From Gracilaria domingensis (Eukaryota; Rhodophyta; Florideophyceae; Gracilariales; Gracilariaceae): a DNA stretch of 64,000 bases. A program made the translations under genes and the position numbers. Of the stretch, positions 51,301-61,900 are shown one piece after another. The first letter of the stretch is position 1. Every line of letters starts with the position of its first letter. The notes under the pieces were generated by a model. The model did not search any database and was not told the origin of the DNA. It worked only from the letters and a program-made list of their open reading frames with translations. Where the stretch lies: the NCBI GenBank assembly GCA_022539475.1, contig VCMS01000305.1:1-64000 (forward strand), in the 5' to 3' direction.

Positions 51301-52663
51301 GATGTGGGACGCTCAAAGGGGCAATGCCGTTGGTAAGCCGCTCATAGATCGCTCAGACAAGGTGCTATGTGTCGCTGCAAACGCGGACGGCTCCCGGATC
51401 GTGGCTGGGTCACGCGACCGAAAGGTGCGTGTGTGGGACGCTGGAAGCGGTAAAGCCGTCGGGCAGCCGCTTAAAGGTCACACAGGCTCGGTGGAACGTT
51501 TGGCATTAAACGCGGACGGCACTCGCATCGTGTCTGGCTCTTGGGACGGAACGGTGCGCGTGTGGGACGTTGAAAGCGGCAACGCAGTCGGTAAGCCGCT
51601 CGAAGGTCACACGGAGGGAGTGAGCTGCGTGGCTGTAAACGCGGACGGCACCCGCATCGTGTCTGGCTCATTGGACAAAACGGTGCGTGTGTGGGACGTT
51701 GAAGGGCAAACCTGCCCTGGGAAGTCCTATTTTTTTTCACAGTTTCATACATTGGGATGGAGAAAAAGCAACAACGCAGTCGGTAAGCCGCACGAAGGTC
51801 ACACGGAGGGGGTGAGCTGCGTGGCTGTAAACGCGGACTGCAATCGCATCGTGTCCGGGTCAGACGACGGGACGGTGCGTGTTTGGGACGTTGAAAGCAC
51901 TAACGCCGTCGGGAAGCCACCCGAAGGTCACACTCACTCTGTGGCGTGCGTGGCTGTAAGCGCGGACGGCACTCGCATCGTTTCTGGGTGCACGGACGGA
52001 ACGGTGCGTATGTGGGACGCTGAAAGCGGCAACGCCGTCGGGCAGCCGCTCGAAGGTCACACAGGAGGGGTGAGCTGCGTGGCTGTGAACGCGGACGGCA
52101 CTCGCATCGTGTCTGTCTCAAGCGACCGAACGGTGTGTCAGACGGTGCGTATGTGGGACGTTGGAAGCGGCTTCGCTGTCGGTAGGCTACTCGAAGGTCA
52201 CACACACCGGGTGGAGTGCGTGGCTGTAAACGCGAGCGGCACTCGCATCGTGGGTGGCTCATGGGACGGAACGGTGCGTGTGTGGGACGCTAGAAGCGGC
52301 AACGCTGTCGGTAAGCCGCTCGAAGGTCACACACACTGGGTGGAGTGCGTGGCTGTGAACGCGGACGGCAGCCGTGTTGTGTCCGACGACGGAGAAATGA
52401 AACTGCTGTGGGCATTGAACGGCGATGGCGTTGAGTGCGTGCTCACCTCACGTGACGCCGAGTGGCAGCGTGCCATCGACGCGCTCGAGCTCACCTGGTC
52501 CGGGGGCAAACAATGGGAAGACCCATGGCAGCGGGAGGTGCGCGCTGTCGTCGAGAACGGCTCTGAGATTGTGCTAGGCACCTCCGAATGCGGATTATAC
52601 AACTTACACGGTGGAGATGTGTACTTCACCAGAGACTTCCGGTCGTGCCGCATTGTGCGCTGA
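48329..52663 (+). CDS. TIR-NB-ARC-WD40 receptor-like protein
   Basis: 1444 residues in one exon from an ATG. The TIR domain (about 10-145) begins KFRIFLSHAGEDK; its WPMREL segment places Glu85 where the NADase glutamate of catalytic TIRs lies. NB-ARC (about 230-590): P-loop GKGGVGKT near 268, Walker B CLFLVDDIW near 350, RLVYTTRD near 382, QGLPLG near 445, and VHDLILDIA near 575 as the MHD-type motif. A linker of about 300 residues has no recognised fold. The C-terminus (about 925-1370) has about ten WD40 repeats with unit VRVWD...GHT; the inner ones are nearly identical and 43 residues (129 bp) long. By family analogy this is a STAND signalling receptor of innate immunity, with WD40 as sensor instead of plant LRRs. 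One WD repeat holds an in-frame insertion near 51704-51770. No intron. Confidence 0.85.
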   Translation: MSHTVSPGAAKFRIFLSHAGEDKETIARPLYERLKDHHISVFLDDESFRLGDDCPKVMQNAMETAPVGVFVFSPEFVAKKWPMRELLTFVRRYEDAVAANETPPLLISIFYRFTTRECRDPTIFHTYSKLFDQYGLFKRALDDDVPLKDVKHALHMAATLWSIENDLGATNSDRRNMASTRNEFIQIVLNKILDIPGMRKSQSSGTAHLAVGNQPSKQDTYISGLCQVPPNPPRLVLEYTSPTTSEGELMSAILRQSESRIIAIVATGKGGVGKTCALRGLADDSVIKRLFPGGIFYIQLGNDATLSHVIEEIAHAVDFTGGSKLSSEIRTCKSVPEASEKAAQWFRLHSCLFLVDDIWNVSGIDSNVLTSLGLILNTKSRLVYTTRDKYFLVMANEVIEFKEKEADGELSRRMLMTHAGFDQSTVLLHKNKDAFDYFLKLCQGLPLGFGIVGSSVREYTRECSPNENAWSELYSDIISEDMDLMEAEAATYGTLAKIVDISLQVLEKRNGDRNVSYWFRALCVIQKQQYVPVGMLQKLWGLDTLKETKRVVKLFADVSILQSTRADGSVSVQVHDLILDIAAHKAKEAGGREGSFKRVVRNYARCKQMNERDESLSYRGGQSQGCTEANDTFCNSRTLKRPHGTRIREGHQTAAQTACVKRFRCGEGEGDDLRTRRQYAGTGREGIERQPKSHVESERGIGEDVTAVGSEQGVTGSGLCRPWWTAVDDGYIHNNLCRLLRNAGYGEELLWLLSRPQWIVKRLVESGILGVEVDLGHGKAVCSDESPQSSLRKENLEMIERATRLGALFVNKNRRVEEGWFQVHGRLLWHAKQNKLTKEFVERMERSAPKPWLKAGEGVLEQAGCGAVRIIHVQGKAFCIRIEPKAIWVLLSDKYRYEMHVGTYETLSEDYKEKRLEEHGQELGSMECASFLPDGRTVVTAHNGGKICVWNRQTGALEKVVAHECEKHSRFIDFCADGALLACRTEDHTIQMWDAQRGNAVGKPLIDRSDKVLCVAANADGSRIVAGSRDRKVRVWDAGSGKAVGQPLKGHTGSVERLALNADGTRIVSGSWDGTVRVWDVESGNAVGKPLEGHTEGVSCVAVNADGTRIVSGSLDKTVRVWDVEGQTCPGKSYFFSQFHTLGWRKSNNAVGKPHEGHTEGVSCVAVNADCNRIVSGSDDGTVRVWDVESTNAVGKPPEGHTHSVACVAVSADGTRIVSGCTDGTVRMWDAESGNAVGQPLEGHTGGVSCVAVNADGTRIVSVSSDRTVCQTVRMWDVGSGFAVGRLLEGHTHRVECVAVNASGTRIVGGSWDGTVRVWDARSGNAVGKPLEGHTHWVECVAVNADGSRVVSDDGEMKLLWALNGDGVECVLTSRDAEWQRAIDALELTWSGGKQWEDPWQREVRAVVENGSEIVLGTSECGLYNLHGGDVYFTRDFRSCRIVR
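51340..52390 (+). repeat. Near-identical 129-bp WD40 repeat array
   Basis: Seven to eight tandem units inside the receptor gene, each encoding a close variant of GHTEGVSCVAVNADGTRIVSG followed by TVRVWDVESGNAVGKPLE. DNA identity between units is much higher than protein function requires, pointing to recent amplification or gene conversion. One unit is expanded by the 51704-51770 insertion and another by a short CQT insertion near 52135. Confidence 0.85.
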
Positions 52664-54242
52664 CGTTCCGAGCGGCCATCGCTTCCCATGCTTTGCGCGC
52701 TATTCGCTCTCGCTGAGCCATTTCCTCATGGCCTCAGCACCGCCAGCGGCCTTGCAGGGTGGGTATGGGTACTTCATACCCGATTTCCGGTCGCGCCGTA
52801 TTGTGCGCTCAAGCTAGAACAGCCCATCTTTCGCTTGCCCGTATGCCAGTAAAGGTTGAACTGGACGAAGTGCCGACTTGAACTTGTCACTCCCGGAAGC
52901 GAGCGGTAAGCATTGGTCCCAGCTTTGGCCTGCGGTAGCCGTGTTGAGTCCGGTGCGCATTTCTCGCACTTGTAACTAGACAGGTTGCATACGCGTTGTG
53001 CCGTTTCTGTGCGATACCAAACAAAACACATCTTTTCTGCGCGTCGTTCCTGAGGGCCTCACCGCCAGAGCGCTGCGCACGTGCCCGTTAGGCCGTCTCT
53101 GCCTGTGTCAAATCGTCTGTTTTGTCCACTGCTTGAGGTAATGTGATGCGAACGAGTTGGAACACGCGTGCAATAGGCTGGGCTGCGAAGGCTGCGTGGA
53201 CATTATAGATGGCGATCACCGCCATGATGGCGTTGTGTTCGCGCCAGGACGGCGTTCTGTGCGACGAGAGGTCCGTCTTGGAGCGCGGAGGCGCTGGTCA
53301 GTGCTGAAATGCGCGGGCGAGGAACCGGAACGGGGTAGGAGCCACAGATCGCAACACGGCATCGGCTACGCGACAGCTGCGGGACGAACCGCCTGAGCGC
53401 GGAACTGCACTACCGGATACTCCCGAAACGGCTGGAAGCGCAATGTACTTGTAGCACCATATGGTTGAGTGTAGCGAAGCTCTGTTTGAATGCTCTCTGA
53501 GTTGAGAAACACTCATCACCAGCTCGCCAGACACATCTCACCCATGAAACGATGTGTTTTGCTTGCGGACGTGGCGTCATATGGTGCGATCGGCACGTCA
53601 GACTGCGGTTTCCACAAGGGTGCGTGTGCAAACTGGAGCTGTCTAAAGGTGCCGACCGGCGGGAGAGATGGTCGGCGAGAAGGGGCCACAGGTTGGAGCG
53701 TTTGCAGTTTGCGCGGCTTGCAAACTGAGATCACGCCAGCGGTACCTGACACCCGTTGAGCGGCCCTTCTCACAAGCGTGGCGTCGAGCTGATCGTTGGC
53801 GTCGCCAGATCCTCGCCGTTGTTCCTCGACGAACTTGTGCGGTTGACAACTGGTGAAGCACAACACGCTTTTCGTCGCCGCTGATAATGCTGCGCAGGTC
53901 TGAACGTGAAGTTTCCGCTCTGGCGAAGCATGCGATTCCGGTAACTCGCTACGTTCGGCTTATGAAGCTCGTGCGTTCGACAAATGTGGCGTGGTCCGTC
54001 TCCCTTCACGGCTCGCACTCGTCCCTCCTGCCCTCGGCGCGCTCAGACCGCGGCATGTGCACGCATTGCACGGCGCAGAGCGGCTTGGGCGCTCAAGACC
54101 ATCAGCTGACGATCAGCTGCCGCCTTGACGCGCTCGCTATCACGTCCGAGCTCGCAACTCGCACGAGCCCGTCAGAGATCGTTGAGCGCCGTCGAGGCTC
54201 GACGGTCGAGCTACACCCAGTGACCGTAAATGGAGTGGGTGA
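52664..54242. other. Downstream region with an echo of the receptor's 3' end
   Basis: At 52758-52810 a segment (GGYGYFIPDFRSRRIVRS in one frame) repeats the last codons of the receptor (GGDVYFTRDFRSCRIVR), so a diverged partial copy follows the gene by about 100 bp. From 52.9 to 54.2 kb the DNA is GC-rich with only short frames and no recognised gene. Confidence 0.45.
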
Positions 54243-54288
54243 ATAATTAGTGTTGGCCCATGATTGATGTAGGCCACACTAATTAGGG
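54243..54288. repeat. Inverted repeat near the DNA transposon
   Basis: TAATTAGTGTTGGCC and the near reverse complement GGCCACACTAATTA are separated by about 13 bp. A further TTTAGTGTGGG lies at 54315. This is probably transposon terminal sequence; similar blocks occur at 42.2-42.7 kb. Confidence 0.5.
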
Positions 54289-54447
54289 TGCATAGAGCTC
54301 AAACAGCGGTCGAATTTAGTGTGGGTTGCAGACCAATTTGCGCGGGAAACGGCCGCTTTATCATGAGAAGCTTACTTCAGCTCACAACAGAGACAAAATG
54401 GCTCTCTCACACACACCTGCTTTTGTGCCCGCCACACACAAACTCGT

Positions 54448-55395
54448 ATGACCATGAGCGCACCCCTTAGCGGATCGCCCATTATAGCAGCTTTTCAAAG
54501 AGCTGCACAACGCCGCCGCAGCGTCACCCTGCCGAGGACAGTTCCCAATGTTCTTTCACAACAGCCCGTAGTTGCACCATCTTCTGCCCGCATCCAGCAA
54601 AATGAGATACGCAACAAGCAAACCACAGACAGACGTAGAGTTATTCGGGTTCTTACTATCGGAGAAAGAGCCAAAATTGCAGCCTGGATGTTCAAAGAAA
54701 GCAGTTGCAATGGGCAGAAGCGCATAATTTCCAAAGCAGTTCTTCAGTTCCCTGATCTTTTTCGCGGATCTAAAGACGCTAATCTTCAAAAGGCCAGCCG
54801 CATATGGCGCACTCGAAACGAATATCTATCTGACGATGGACTTGTTGCTACAAGAGGTTCATGCGCAGCAGTGTCTCGTAGCACGCACATGGGCGTAAAG
54901 CGTGTAAATTTAAAGGCCAGACAGGGCCGTGGTCGTAAGCCACGGGCTTGGGTGCATGCTCTGCACCTCGAGATGCTGGAGGAGTTCGATCGTCTGCGCA
55001 AACTGGGTGTCAAATTCAATTGGAAAGTCCTTCAAGCTCTCGCAATTACTATCATTCACACTGGTGTTGACAAGCCGTATGACAGGCATGTTATTGACCC
55101 CAAATCAAAGAAATTGCTCTCAGAGTGTATCACGCGCAGGTGGATACAGGGATTAATCGAGCGCTATCGCATTGTTAGTCGCGCACATACTGGAAAAAAC
55201 ATGCTTTCACCTGCGAAAACAAAGCAGATACACATAGAGGTCGCCATTCATTTGGGGAAAATATGTCGAGCTTTTGGCAGTAGAGTCTGAGACGATGTGG
55301 AAGTAGAGAATGCTGATGAAACTCACTTCGTAATTAACTTTGACAATGGCAGGACACTGGGATTTTGCGGAGAAACGGAAGTAAAGTATGCAGAT
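54448..55395 (+). pseudogene. Truncated DDE-superfamily DNA transposase
   Basis: From the ATG at 54448 about 280 residues resemble the N-terminal half of a Tc1/mariner- or pogo-like DDE transposase: a basic start, helix-turn-helix regions (LTIGERAKIAAWMFKES, KFNWKVLQALAITII) and RRWIQGLIERYRIVSR. A TGA at 55288-55290 interrupts the frame. Directly after it the same frame continues ENADETHFVINFDNGRTLGF, whose NADETH holds a catalytic Asp of the family. Similarity stops at EVKYAD near 55395, where the second LTR element begins. The remaining half is presumably beyond the window on the far side of that element. Confidence 0.7.
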
Positions 55396-56642
55396 TGTGG
55401 GGCAAACTCGGAAGAGTGAAACCCACCAGACTGTCCGAAGGTCCGCTCTCGTGAGAGATGGCAGACCAGTGACAGAGCCCTCTGTACCACCGTAACTCGG
55501 TTGTAAGGCCGAAGTGGCAACTGGCTATACCTACAGAGGTGATAGGCCACGTGGTGAGGAAACGATAAGAAACTCCAGAGATGGGGTGGTATCGGCAACG
55601 ATGAAACACGACCAACGACAGGTGTAGTCCCGAGAGGGAAAGCAACAGAAAACAACAACCAAACAACACCCACACGCGACGGGTAGGGCCTCCTCGGCAC
55701 TGTGCCCGGAGCGAGGCGAGATCCTCCAACGGTAATGCACGGGTTTCCGTAAACACGGCAAAACTCTATACAGAGTCGGATCACTTCGTAATCTAGTCCT
55801 ATACCTCCTCGGTACGACCCTCAGGTCCCGACATCAACGACAGATGTTCCTTAAAGGTACCGAGAGGGTAGGACCACCGTAACCAGACGTGGCTATACTC
55901 GCGAGAGTGATAACCCACGTAGGCGGTTGGCGCCAGAGTGTAGTATAGCTCGGCCAGATCAACGGGGGCTCTACAAGACCAAGTGGTGACGTCACGGGCT
56001 CCCGGGCACGTGTGCCTCCTGTACCACGTGGGACGCGCAAGCGTAGGCTTGGACAAGACTAATTAGTTTATTCTCTTTAATTTAGAATTAATATTTACTA
56101 GGTAGTGTAGATATGTGGCCGGGGTGATGCACCACAAACGCACCTCCCGGTGGCCCACGTGGCACTAGGCCCGTGAGAGCCGGAGGGGCGCTCTGGTGTA
56201 CTAGACCCCCGAGACGCCAACCTCCCGCACCAAATGGTAAAGTCAAGCACCAACTAGGCTAATTTGACACCAGTTCGGTTCTACAGTCACCAATTGGTAA
56301 GTCTAGTAGTCCTCTAATAGTTTTGCTGACCTCGAGGGTTATACGTGCCTGCCGCACACCAGTGCAGGCGTATTTACCACTTGGTCACCGTGCACTATAG
56401 GCAACGGTGGGTGCTGCCGACCTATTAGGTGTCACGTGTTTCACTCCTCCGCCGGGTCGAGCCCACGCAGGGCTCCCCACTAGCAGCTCGCACCGATCGG
56501 CTATACCACATATTTTGGTCTCCCGACCTAGAATTTGTGGATTACCAAGTGGTTTTGGGAAGAGAGGATTTGGAAGTCACGAGATACCCGAGTGGTTTGG
56601 TTCCCGTTGCCGAAGCAATTGGCTCCGACGCCAGTTACCTAA
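55396..56642 (+). repeat. 5' LTR and leader of element 2
   Basis: Non-coding. Two similar blocks (near 55513 and 55891, both GGCTATAC...GTGATA..CCACGT) repeat within it and an AT-rich stretch lies at 56055-56110. ACC-N4-GGT palindromes start at 55978. The exact LTR end is uncertain because the 3' LTR is not in the window; several TGG-starting candidates for the primer site occur at 56515-56600. Confidence 0.55.
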
Positions 56643-58910
56643 ATGGAGAAACGGGGCGCGCGCTACCCAAATAGGGCGCCGAGCGCTCCACCAAGTGGTC
56701 ACCCCATACGGGGTTCAGTGTCCTATCCGGTGTTGGATAACCCGGAGGACCTGATTCGGAAGGAACGCCCACCGAGGGGGAAGAAGGTAGACCGAGAGGC
56801 TGGGGGCCCCTCGACCCTTCCCCGGGCTGACCAAGTGGACGGAGGAGCAGGCTCCGCAAGGGCGGAGCCCGCTCCTGTAACAACCCCAGTGGTAGACCAA
56901 ATGGAGGTGCCAGTCGGACCGCGACTGGACTTGGACGAGGTCACCCGAGTGGTGGTTGATCGAGCCTCCCAGGAGGTCCTCGACAAGGTACCTGTGGTGG
57001 TGTTACAGTACCTCGAAAACGAGGTGCGAGGACACATCGACCGATTGGTTATGCTGGCTCTGCAGCAGCAGGGGGCTAAGCTTCAACCTGAGATGGTGGC
57101 CCAGGCCGCGCTCATGAAGCAAGCTCCCCCGCCTGCAGTAGACGCCACCAAACCACTTGGTATTCTCCACCCTAACCTTCCTACACAACCGACTGGTGAA
57201 GGATTTATCGACCGTATGGGGAAAGGGGCAGAGCCTCCAGGGATGGAGGGCCCGAGGTACGTTTACCTCCCCCAACCTACTGGTGTAGCTCCGTCAGGAC
57301 CAAGTGGTGGAGACCCTGATGGAGATTCGTCGAGCTCAGGAGACGAGCGTCGACGTAAACCAAATGGTAAGAAGAAGAAAACCAAAAGGGGAAAGAGAAA
57401 GAGTCGCCGGTCGGACTCGGACTCTTCGTCCTCAGACACCGATTCGGATTCGTCAGGAGACGACGACCGTACAGGTTCACGACGCAAGAGGAAGGACTCT
57501 CGCAAGAAGAAAGGAAAGAATCCCCGCAAGGGTAAGACCAAAAGGTATAACGATTCGGACTCAACTTCCGACGAGGAGACTGACCTAGAGGTGCTTACGC
57601 CGCTCAATGATTTATTCACCAAAGCGGTCGACTATCGTACCTATAGGTTAGAGAACAGACAGGCTGAGTATACCAAAGAGGTAGCTCAGAAGATAACGAA
57701 GCATCATAGGAAGCTTCGTTTCCAACTGGGTGAAACTCGCTTTAGCGGGGATGACCCTATTGCGATCATTGATTTCCTTCAAAGGTTCAAGATCGCTTGT
57801 GATCAGAATGGGTTTTCAGAGGCAGCAGCCATGTGGCTGTTTCAATTTTACCTAACTGGTCAGGCTGGAGCGTTGCTCCACAGCCGCCTCCAAGGGAACA
57901 CCATGGCGGTGGACGAAGACCAAACGGAAATGTTGACAACATACCCACAGGTGGTTAACTTCCTACTGGAAACCTACGCGACCGATGAGGTAATCCAGGA
58001 GGCGTACGCAGAGGTGCTTGCGTATCGCCAGCGCGCGGGACAAACCGAATTGGAATTCGCTCGCTCCTTATGGGCATTAGCCTCCCGCTGTGGAAGCGTC
58101 TTTACTACCAAAAGGTTGAAATCGATGTACGCCGACAACGTGGCGAAGTCTATCCGATCACAGGTTCGTAACTACGTAGCTACCAACCGCACGGTCGACT
58201 ACAACGCACTAGCCCGCCATGCACAGGGACTAGGCGACACCGTTCGGTCAGGGGCCAGGAAAGACTCCGCACCACTCGGCAAACCATCGAAGGAGAAAGG
58301 TAAGACCAGGCGGTCAGTGTTTGACGTAGAGGAAGAGGAGACCACTACGGGGGAGGCGTCCACACAATACGCCTCCCAGGGTCACCCAGTCCACTTGGTG
58401 CATGCACAACCGACAACTCGATCGCACGGTAATACCTCTTGGTCCAGCTCGCTATCCAGCGAGCCACCCTCAAGACAAACCTCAGCTCCACCATCACAGG
58501 TATCCGTACCGGTCAGCCCGGTCCTAGCGGTACCATTCAAGCAATATGGTGAACAAGGACCATACCCGCAGCAACGGAGTGCAGTACCTACTGGAGGCCG
58601 TCCTCCATCGCGCGCGTCGTCGCTCGCAATGAAGGACCCCACAACCGGCAATCTCCTCTGTTGGTTCTGTTTGTCGCCCCACCACTTGGCAACAGCGTGC
58701 CCAAGTGTGGCTCCGCAGAACAGGAACGCTCTCCTGACTGCTCGCCAGCAGAACCACCAGGATATATTTGGGCCCCCGGCACGGAGCGCAGGCACGGGAC
58801 ACGCAAATGCGCGACCCAATGCAGCCACACCTCATCAGGTACACCTCGTCACGGAGCAGGACCAAACGGATCCCGCCCCGCAGGCGGAAAACGCCGAACA
58901 GTTGGGATAG
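56643..58910 (+). CDS. gag: Gag of Ty3/gypsy element 2
   Basis: 755 residues from an ATG at 56643. The N-terminal 210 residues are Pro/Gly-rich; a charged, Ser/Asp/Lys/Arg-rich segment (about 220-320, many SDSDSSSSD-like runs) follows. The capsid domain lies at about 345-540 (FQLGETRFSGDDPIAIIDFLQRF, QFYLTGQAGALLHSRL). Near 675 comes a single CCHC knuckle, CWFCLSPHHLATAC. The basic/acidic low-complexity region is unusual for Gag and may bind nucleic acid. Pol lies in another frame and overlaps the gag end, as in family members that use programmed frameshifting. Confidence 0.8.
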   Translation: MEKRGARYPNRAPSAPPSGHPIRGSVSYPVLDNPEDLIRKERPPRGKKVDREAGGPSTLPRADQVDGGAGSARAEPAPVTTPVVDQMEVPVGPRLDLDEVTRVVVDRASQEVLDKVPVVVLQYLENEVRGHIDRLVMLALQQQGAKLQPEMVAQAALMKQAPPPAVDATKPLGILHPNLPTQPTGEGFIDRMGKGAEPPGMEGPRYVYLPQPTGVAPSGPSGGDPDGDSSSSGDERRRKPNGKKKKTKRGKRKSRRSDSDSSSSDTDSDSSGDDDRTGSRRKRKDSRKKKGKNPRKGKTKRYNDSDSTSDEETDLEVLTPLNDLFTKAVDYRTYRLENRQAEYTKEVAQKITKHHRKLRFQLGETRFSGDDPIAIIDFLQRFKIACDQNGFSEAAAMWLFQFYLTGQAGALLHSRLQGNTMAVDEDQTEMLTTYPQVVNFLLETYATDEVIQEAYAEVLAYRQRAGQTELEFARSLWALASRCGSVFTTKRLKSMYADNVAKSIRSQVRNYVATNRTVDYNALARHAQGLGDTVRSGARKDSAPLGKPSKEKGKTRRSVFDVEEEETTTGEASTQYASQGHPVHLVHAQPTTRSHGNTSWSSSLSSEPPSRQTSAPPSQVSVPVSPVLAVPFKQYGEQGPYPQQRSAVPTGGRPPSRASSLAMKDPTTGNLLCWFCLSPHHLATACPSVAPQNRNALLTARQQNHQDIFGPPARSAGTGHANARPNAATPHQVHLVTEQDQTDPAPQAENAEQLG

Positions 58911-61900
58911 AGGCCTTCCCCAACTGTCCGAAGACGGAAGGCCTTCCAGAACCAAGTGGTGCAAGTATGGACAATTACCCATTGGTTACAGGGGAGGAGA
59001 GCCTCATGGACGGCACCGAACCGATATGCTTTCTCAAGCATAGTAACTATAAGGTAAACGTCACCCTCGGGTTTACTTCTAACCACTTGGTACCATGCGT
59101 CATTGTCCTGGACACCGGGGCAGGACCTAATCTGGTGAATGCCAAACTATTAACTAACAGACAACTTAATAAGCTTCAGCCATGTACATTAACTAACCCA
59201 CTGGTTGACGCCAACAACAGACCACTAACCGTCATGGGAGCGCTTACCATAATGGTATTGATTGACACCATGAGGGTCCGAGTTCGCTTCATAGTCGTTA
59301 ACCAACTGGCAACAGACTGTATCCTTGGAACAACTTTTATAGACCAGCATGTCAGGGCAATTTTTCCACGTTCTAAGACAGTTCTGTTCCATAATGGCCC
59401 CCGGATCGCCATTATTGGTAACCACAAGGGTGCCTCTACGAAAGAGAACCGCACTCAACACCAACCGGTCCCGGAAAACACACTCTCCAACAAGGTGCGA
59501 TTGGCAAAGGCGGTAACAATACCGCCTATGAACCACTTGGTAGTGAAGGTCACATGCCAACAACCTGGCCTGTTATCCATTCAGAACCATTCACGGTTGG
59601 CCGAACGACACATGACCTTAATGGCGAATGGTATAGTCGACAACATACCGACAAAACCGTTTCAGGTCTACCTGAGTAACTTCAGCAACCGCCCGGTCAA
59701 GTTGCCAAAACACACCGTAATTGGTCTTGCCTTACCGGCTCCCCGTACGATCTTTACAATTATACCACAATGGTCCCACGAGGTCGTGGATGCTAAGGAA
59801 GGGGGGGGCAGTGTCAATTCGTTGAATTCGTCGCGAACAGACCATATGGTGCAGCGACTAGCTGAGCGAGAAGACCAGAAACTGGAGCTCGACCCAGTGA
59901 CCAATTGGAAGACGGAGGTGAATATAGGACTTGAAGGGGAAGAGCTCAGAGCTCGGATCCTTGGACTCCTGGAGCCATTCAGTACCATGTGGTCGGGTAA
60001 GCTGGGAGCCATTAAGGCCACCCAGCACAGGATTGACCTCAAACCGGACTCCCGTCCCATCCACCAACAGCCATACCGCGCGGGACATAAGGCCCGTGAG
60101 GTAGAGCTGGAGGAGGTAGAGCGGATGCTCCGCGAGGGGGTTATAGAACCGGCAAACTCGGAATGGGCTAGCCCTGTAGTGCTAGTCCAAAAACGAGGAG
60201 AGACCCGTATGAGGTTCTGTATTGACTACAGAAAACTTAATGCCGTAACGGTAAGGGACTCGTACCCCATCCCGAGGATGGACGAATGCATCGACTCCCT
60301 AGGAGATGCGAACATCTTTACCACACTGGACGCCAACTGCGGGTATTGGCAGATCGAAATACCAGAGGGTGACCGTGATAAGACTGCGTTTACATGCCAC
60401 GCAGGCCTGTATCGCTTCTTACGCATGCCGTTTGGTTTAAGAAACGCCCCCGCTACCTTCCAAAGGGCGTTAGACATCATACTGTCTAAGTGAAGTGGAC
60501 AACCGCATTGGTATACATAGATGACGTAGTCATCTACTCGAGGTCCATAGAGGAGCACTTCTCGCACGTCCAAGTGGTACTGCAGTTGCTACAAGAGGCA
60601 GGCGTGACCCTCAAACTACGAAAGTGTATGTTCTTCAACCAAGAGGTAGAGTACCTAGGGCATACAATAAGCCCCGGGAAACTCGAAGTGACCAAACGGA
60701 ATATCCGAGCGGTACAGGAAGCGAAGCTCCCTACGTCGCAAACGGACATACGATCCTTTATAGGTCTATGCAACGTCTACCGGCGGTTCATCAAGGGTTT
60801 TGCAAAGATAGCCGCACCCCTGAACCGGAGGTTGCAGAAGGGGCAGCCCACACACTTTGACCACCTGGAAGAGGACGAGGTAGAGGCGTTCTATACATTG
60901 AAAGCAGCGCTTCTCTCCCCACCGGTACTGGCATTGCCCAAAACGGGACTCCCGTATACACTGGACACGGATGCGTCGGACGCCCAAATAGGTTGCTGCC
61001 TAATGCAGGAACAGGAGGACGGCAAGCTCGCACCAATTGGGTATTGAAGTAGAGCTCTTAACCAAGCGGAGCAGAACTACACCGTAACGGAGAAGGAATG
61101 CCTAGCGGTTGTTTGGAGCATGCTGATGCTACGTCCTTACCTATATGGTGTGCGCTTCACGCTCCGAACGGATCACGACTCCTTGAGGTGGATATTAGGC
61201 TTGGCGGACGCATCGGGTCGTCTGGCCCGATGGCGTCTGAGACTCTCGGAGTTTGAGTACGATGTGCAGTACCGCCCCGGGGTCAAGCACCGAGTGGCGG
61301 ATGCATTGTCCCGGTTGAATACCGAAGGATTGGACACTGACCCAGTGGACGACGACATCCCATGCTTTACTATAGAACTAGCTAACCACGAGGTCAATGA
61401 AGTTCTGAAGGGATATTGGCATGATGACAGTACGTACCAAGTGGTAGTGGAGACCCTCCTTCCTGTGGAGGAAGGGGAACACGCTCCAATCACCCGTGAG
61501 GAATTCTTACGCGAACAATCGACCGATAGGTTGTGCAAAACGCTCGCTGACGTACTTGGAAGGAAGGATTCTCATTTCGACGTCGACCACAATGGGTACC
61601 TCATCAGACGCTCACCTTTAGACGGAGCTCCCCAGAACGTCGTACCTGAGTCATTAAGACAAAGGGTGTTATATCTGTCACACAATCCACGGCTCTCGGG
61701 GCACCCTGGAGCCACGCGGTTGTACTATACCCTTCGGAGGCAATTCTACTGGCCGCATATGGCTAACGATGTATATACCTATGTGGCGCAATGCAATTCG
61801 TGCATTAAGACCCGAGGTGGTGTGGCGAAGCACAGGAAGTACCTGAAGCTATTCCCGGCGGCGGGGCCCCTGGAATTCGTAGCAATCGACATACTGGGGC

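Noticed and set aside
53157-54246. Short GC-rich frames after the receptor gene
   Set aside because: No motif, overlapping on both strands, consistent with chance.
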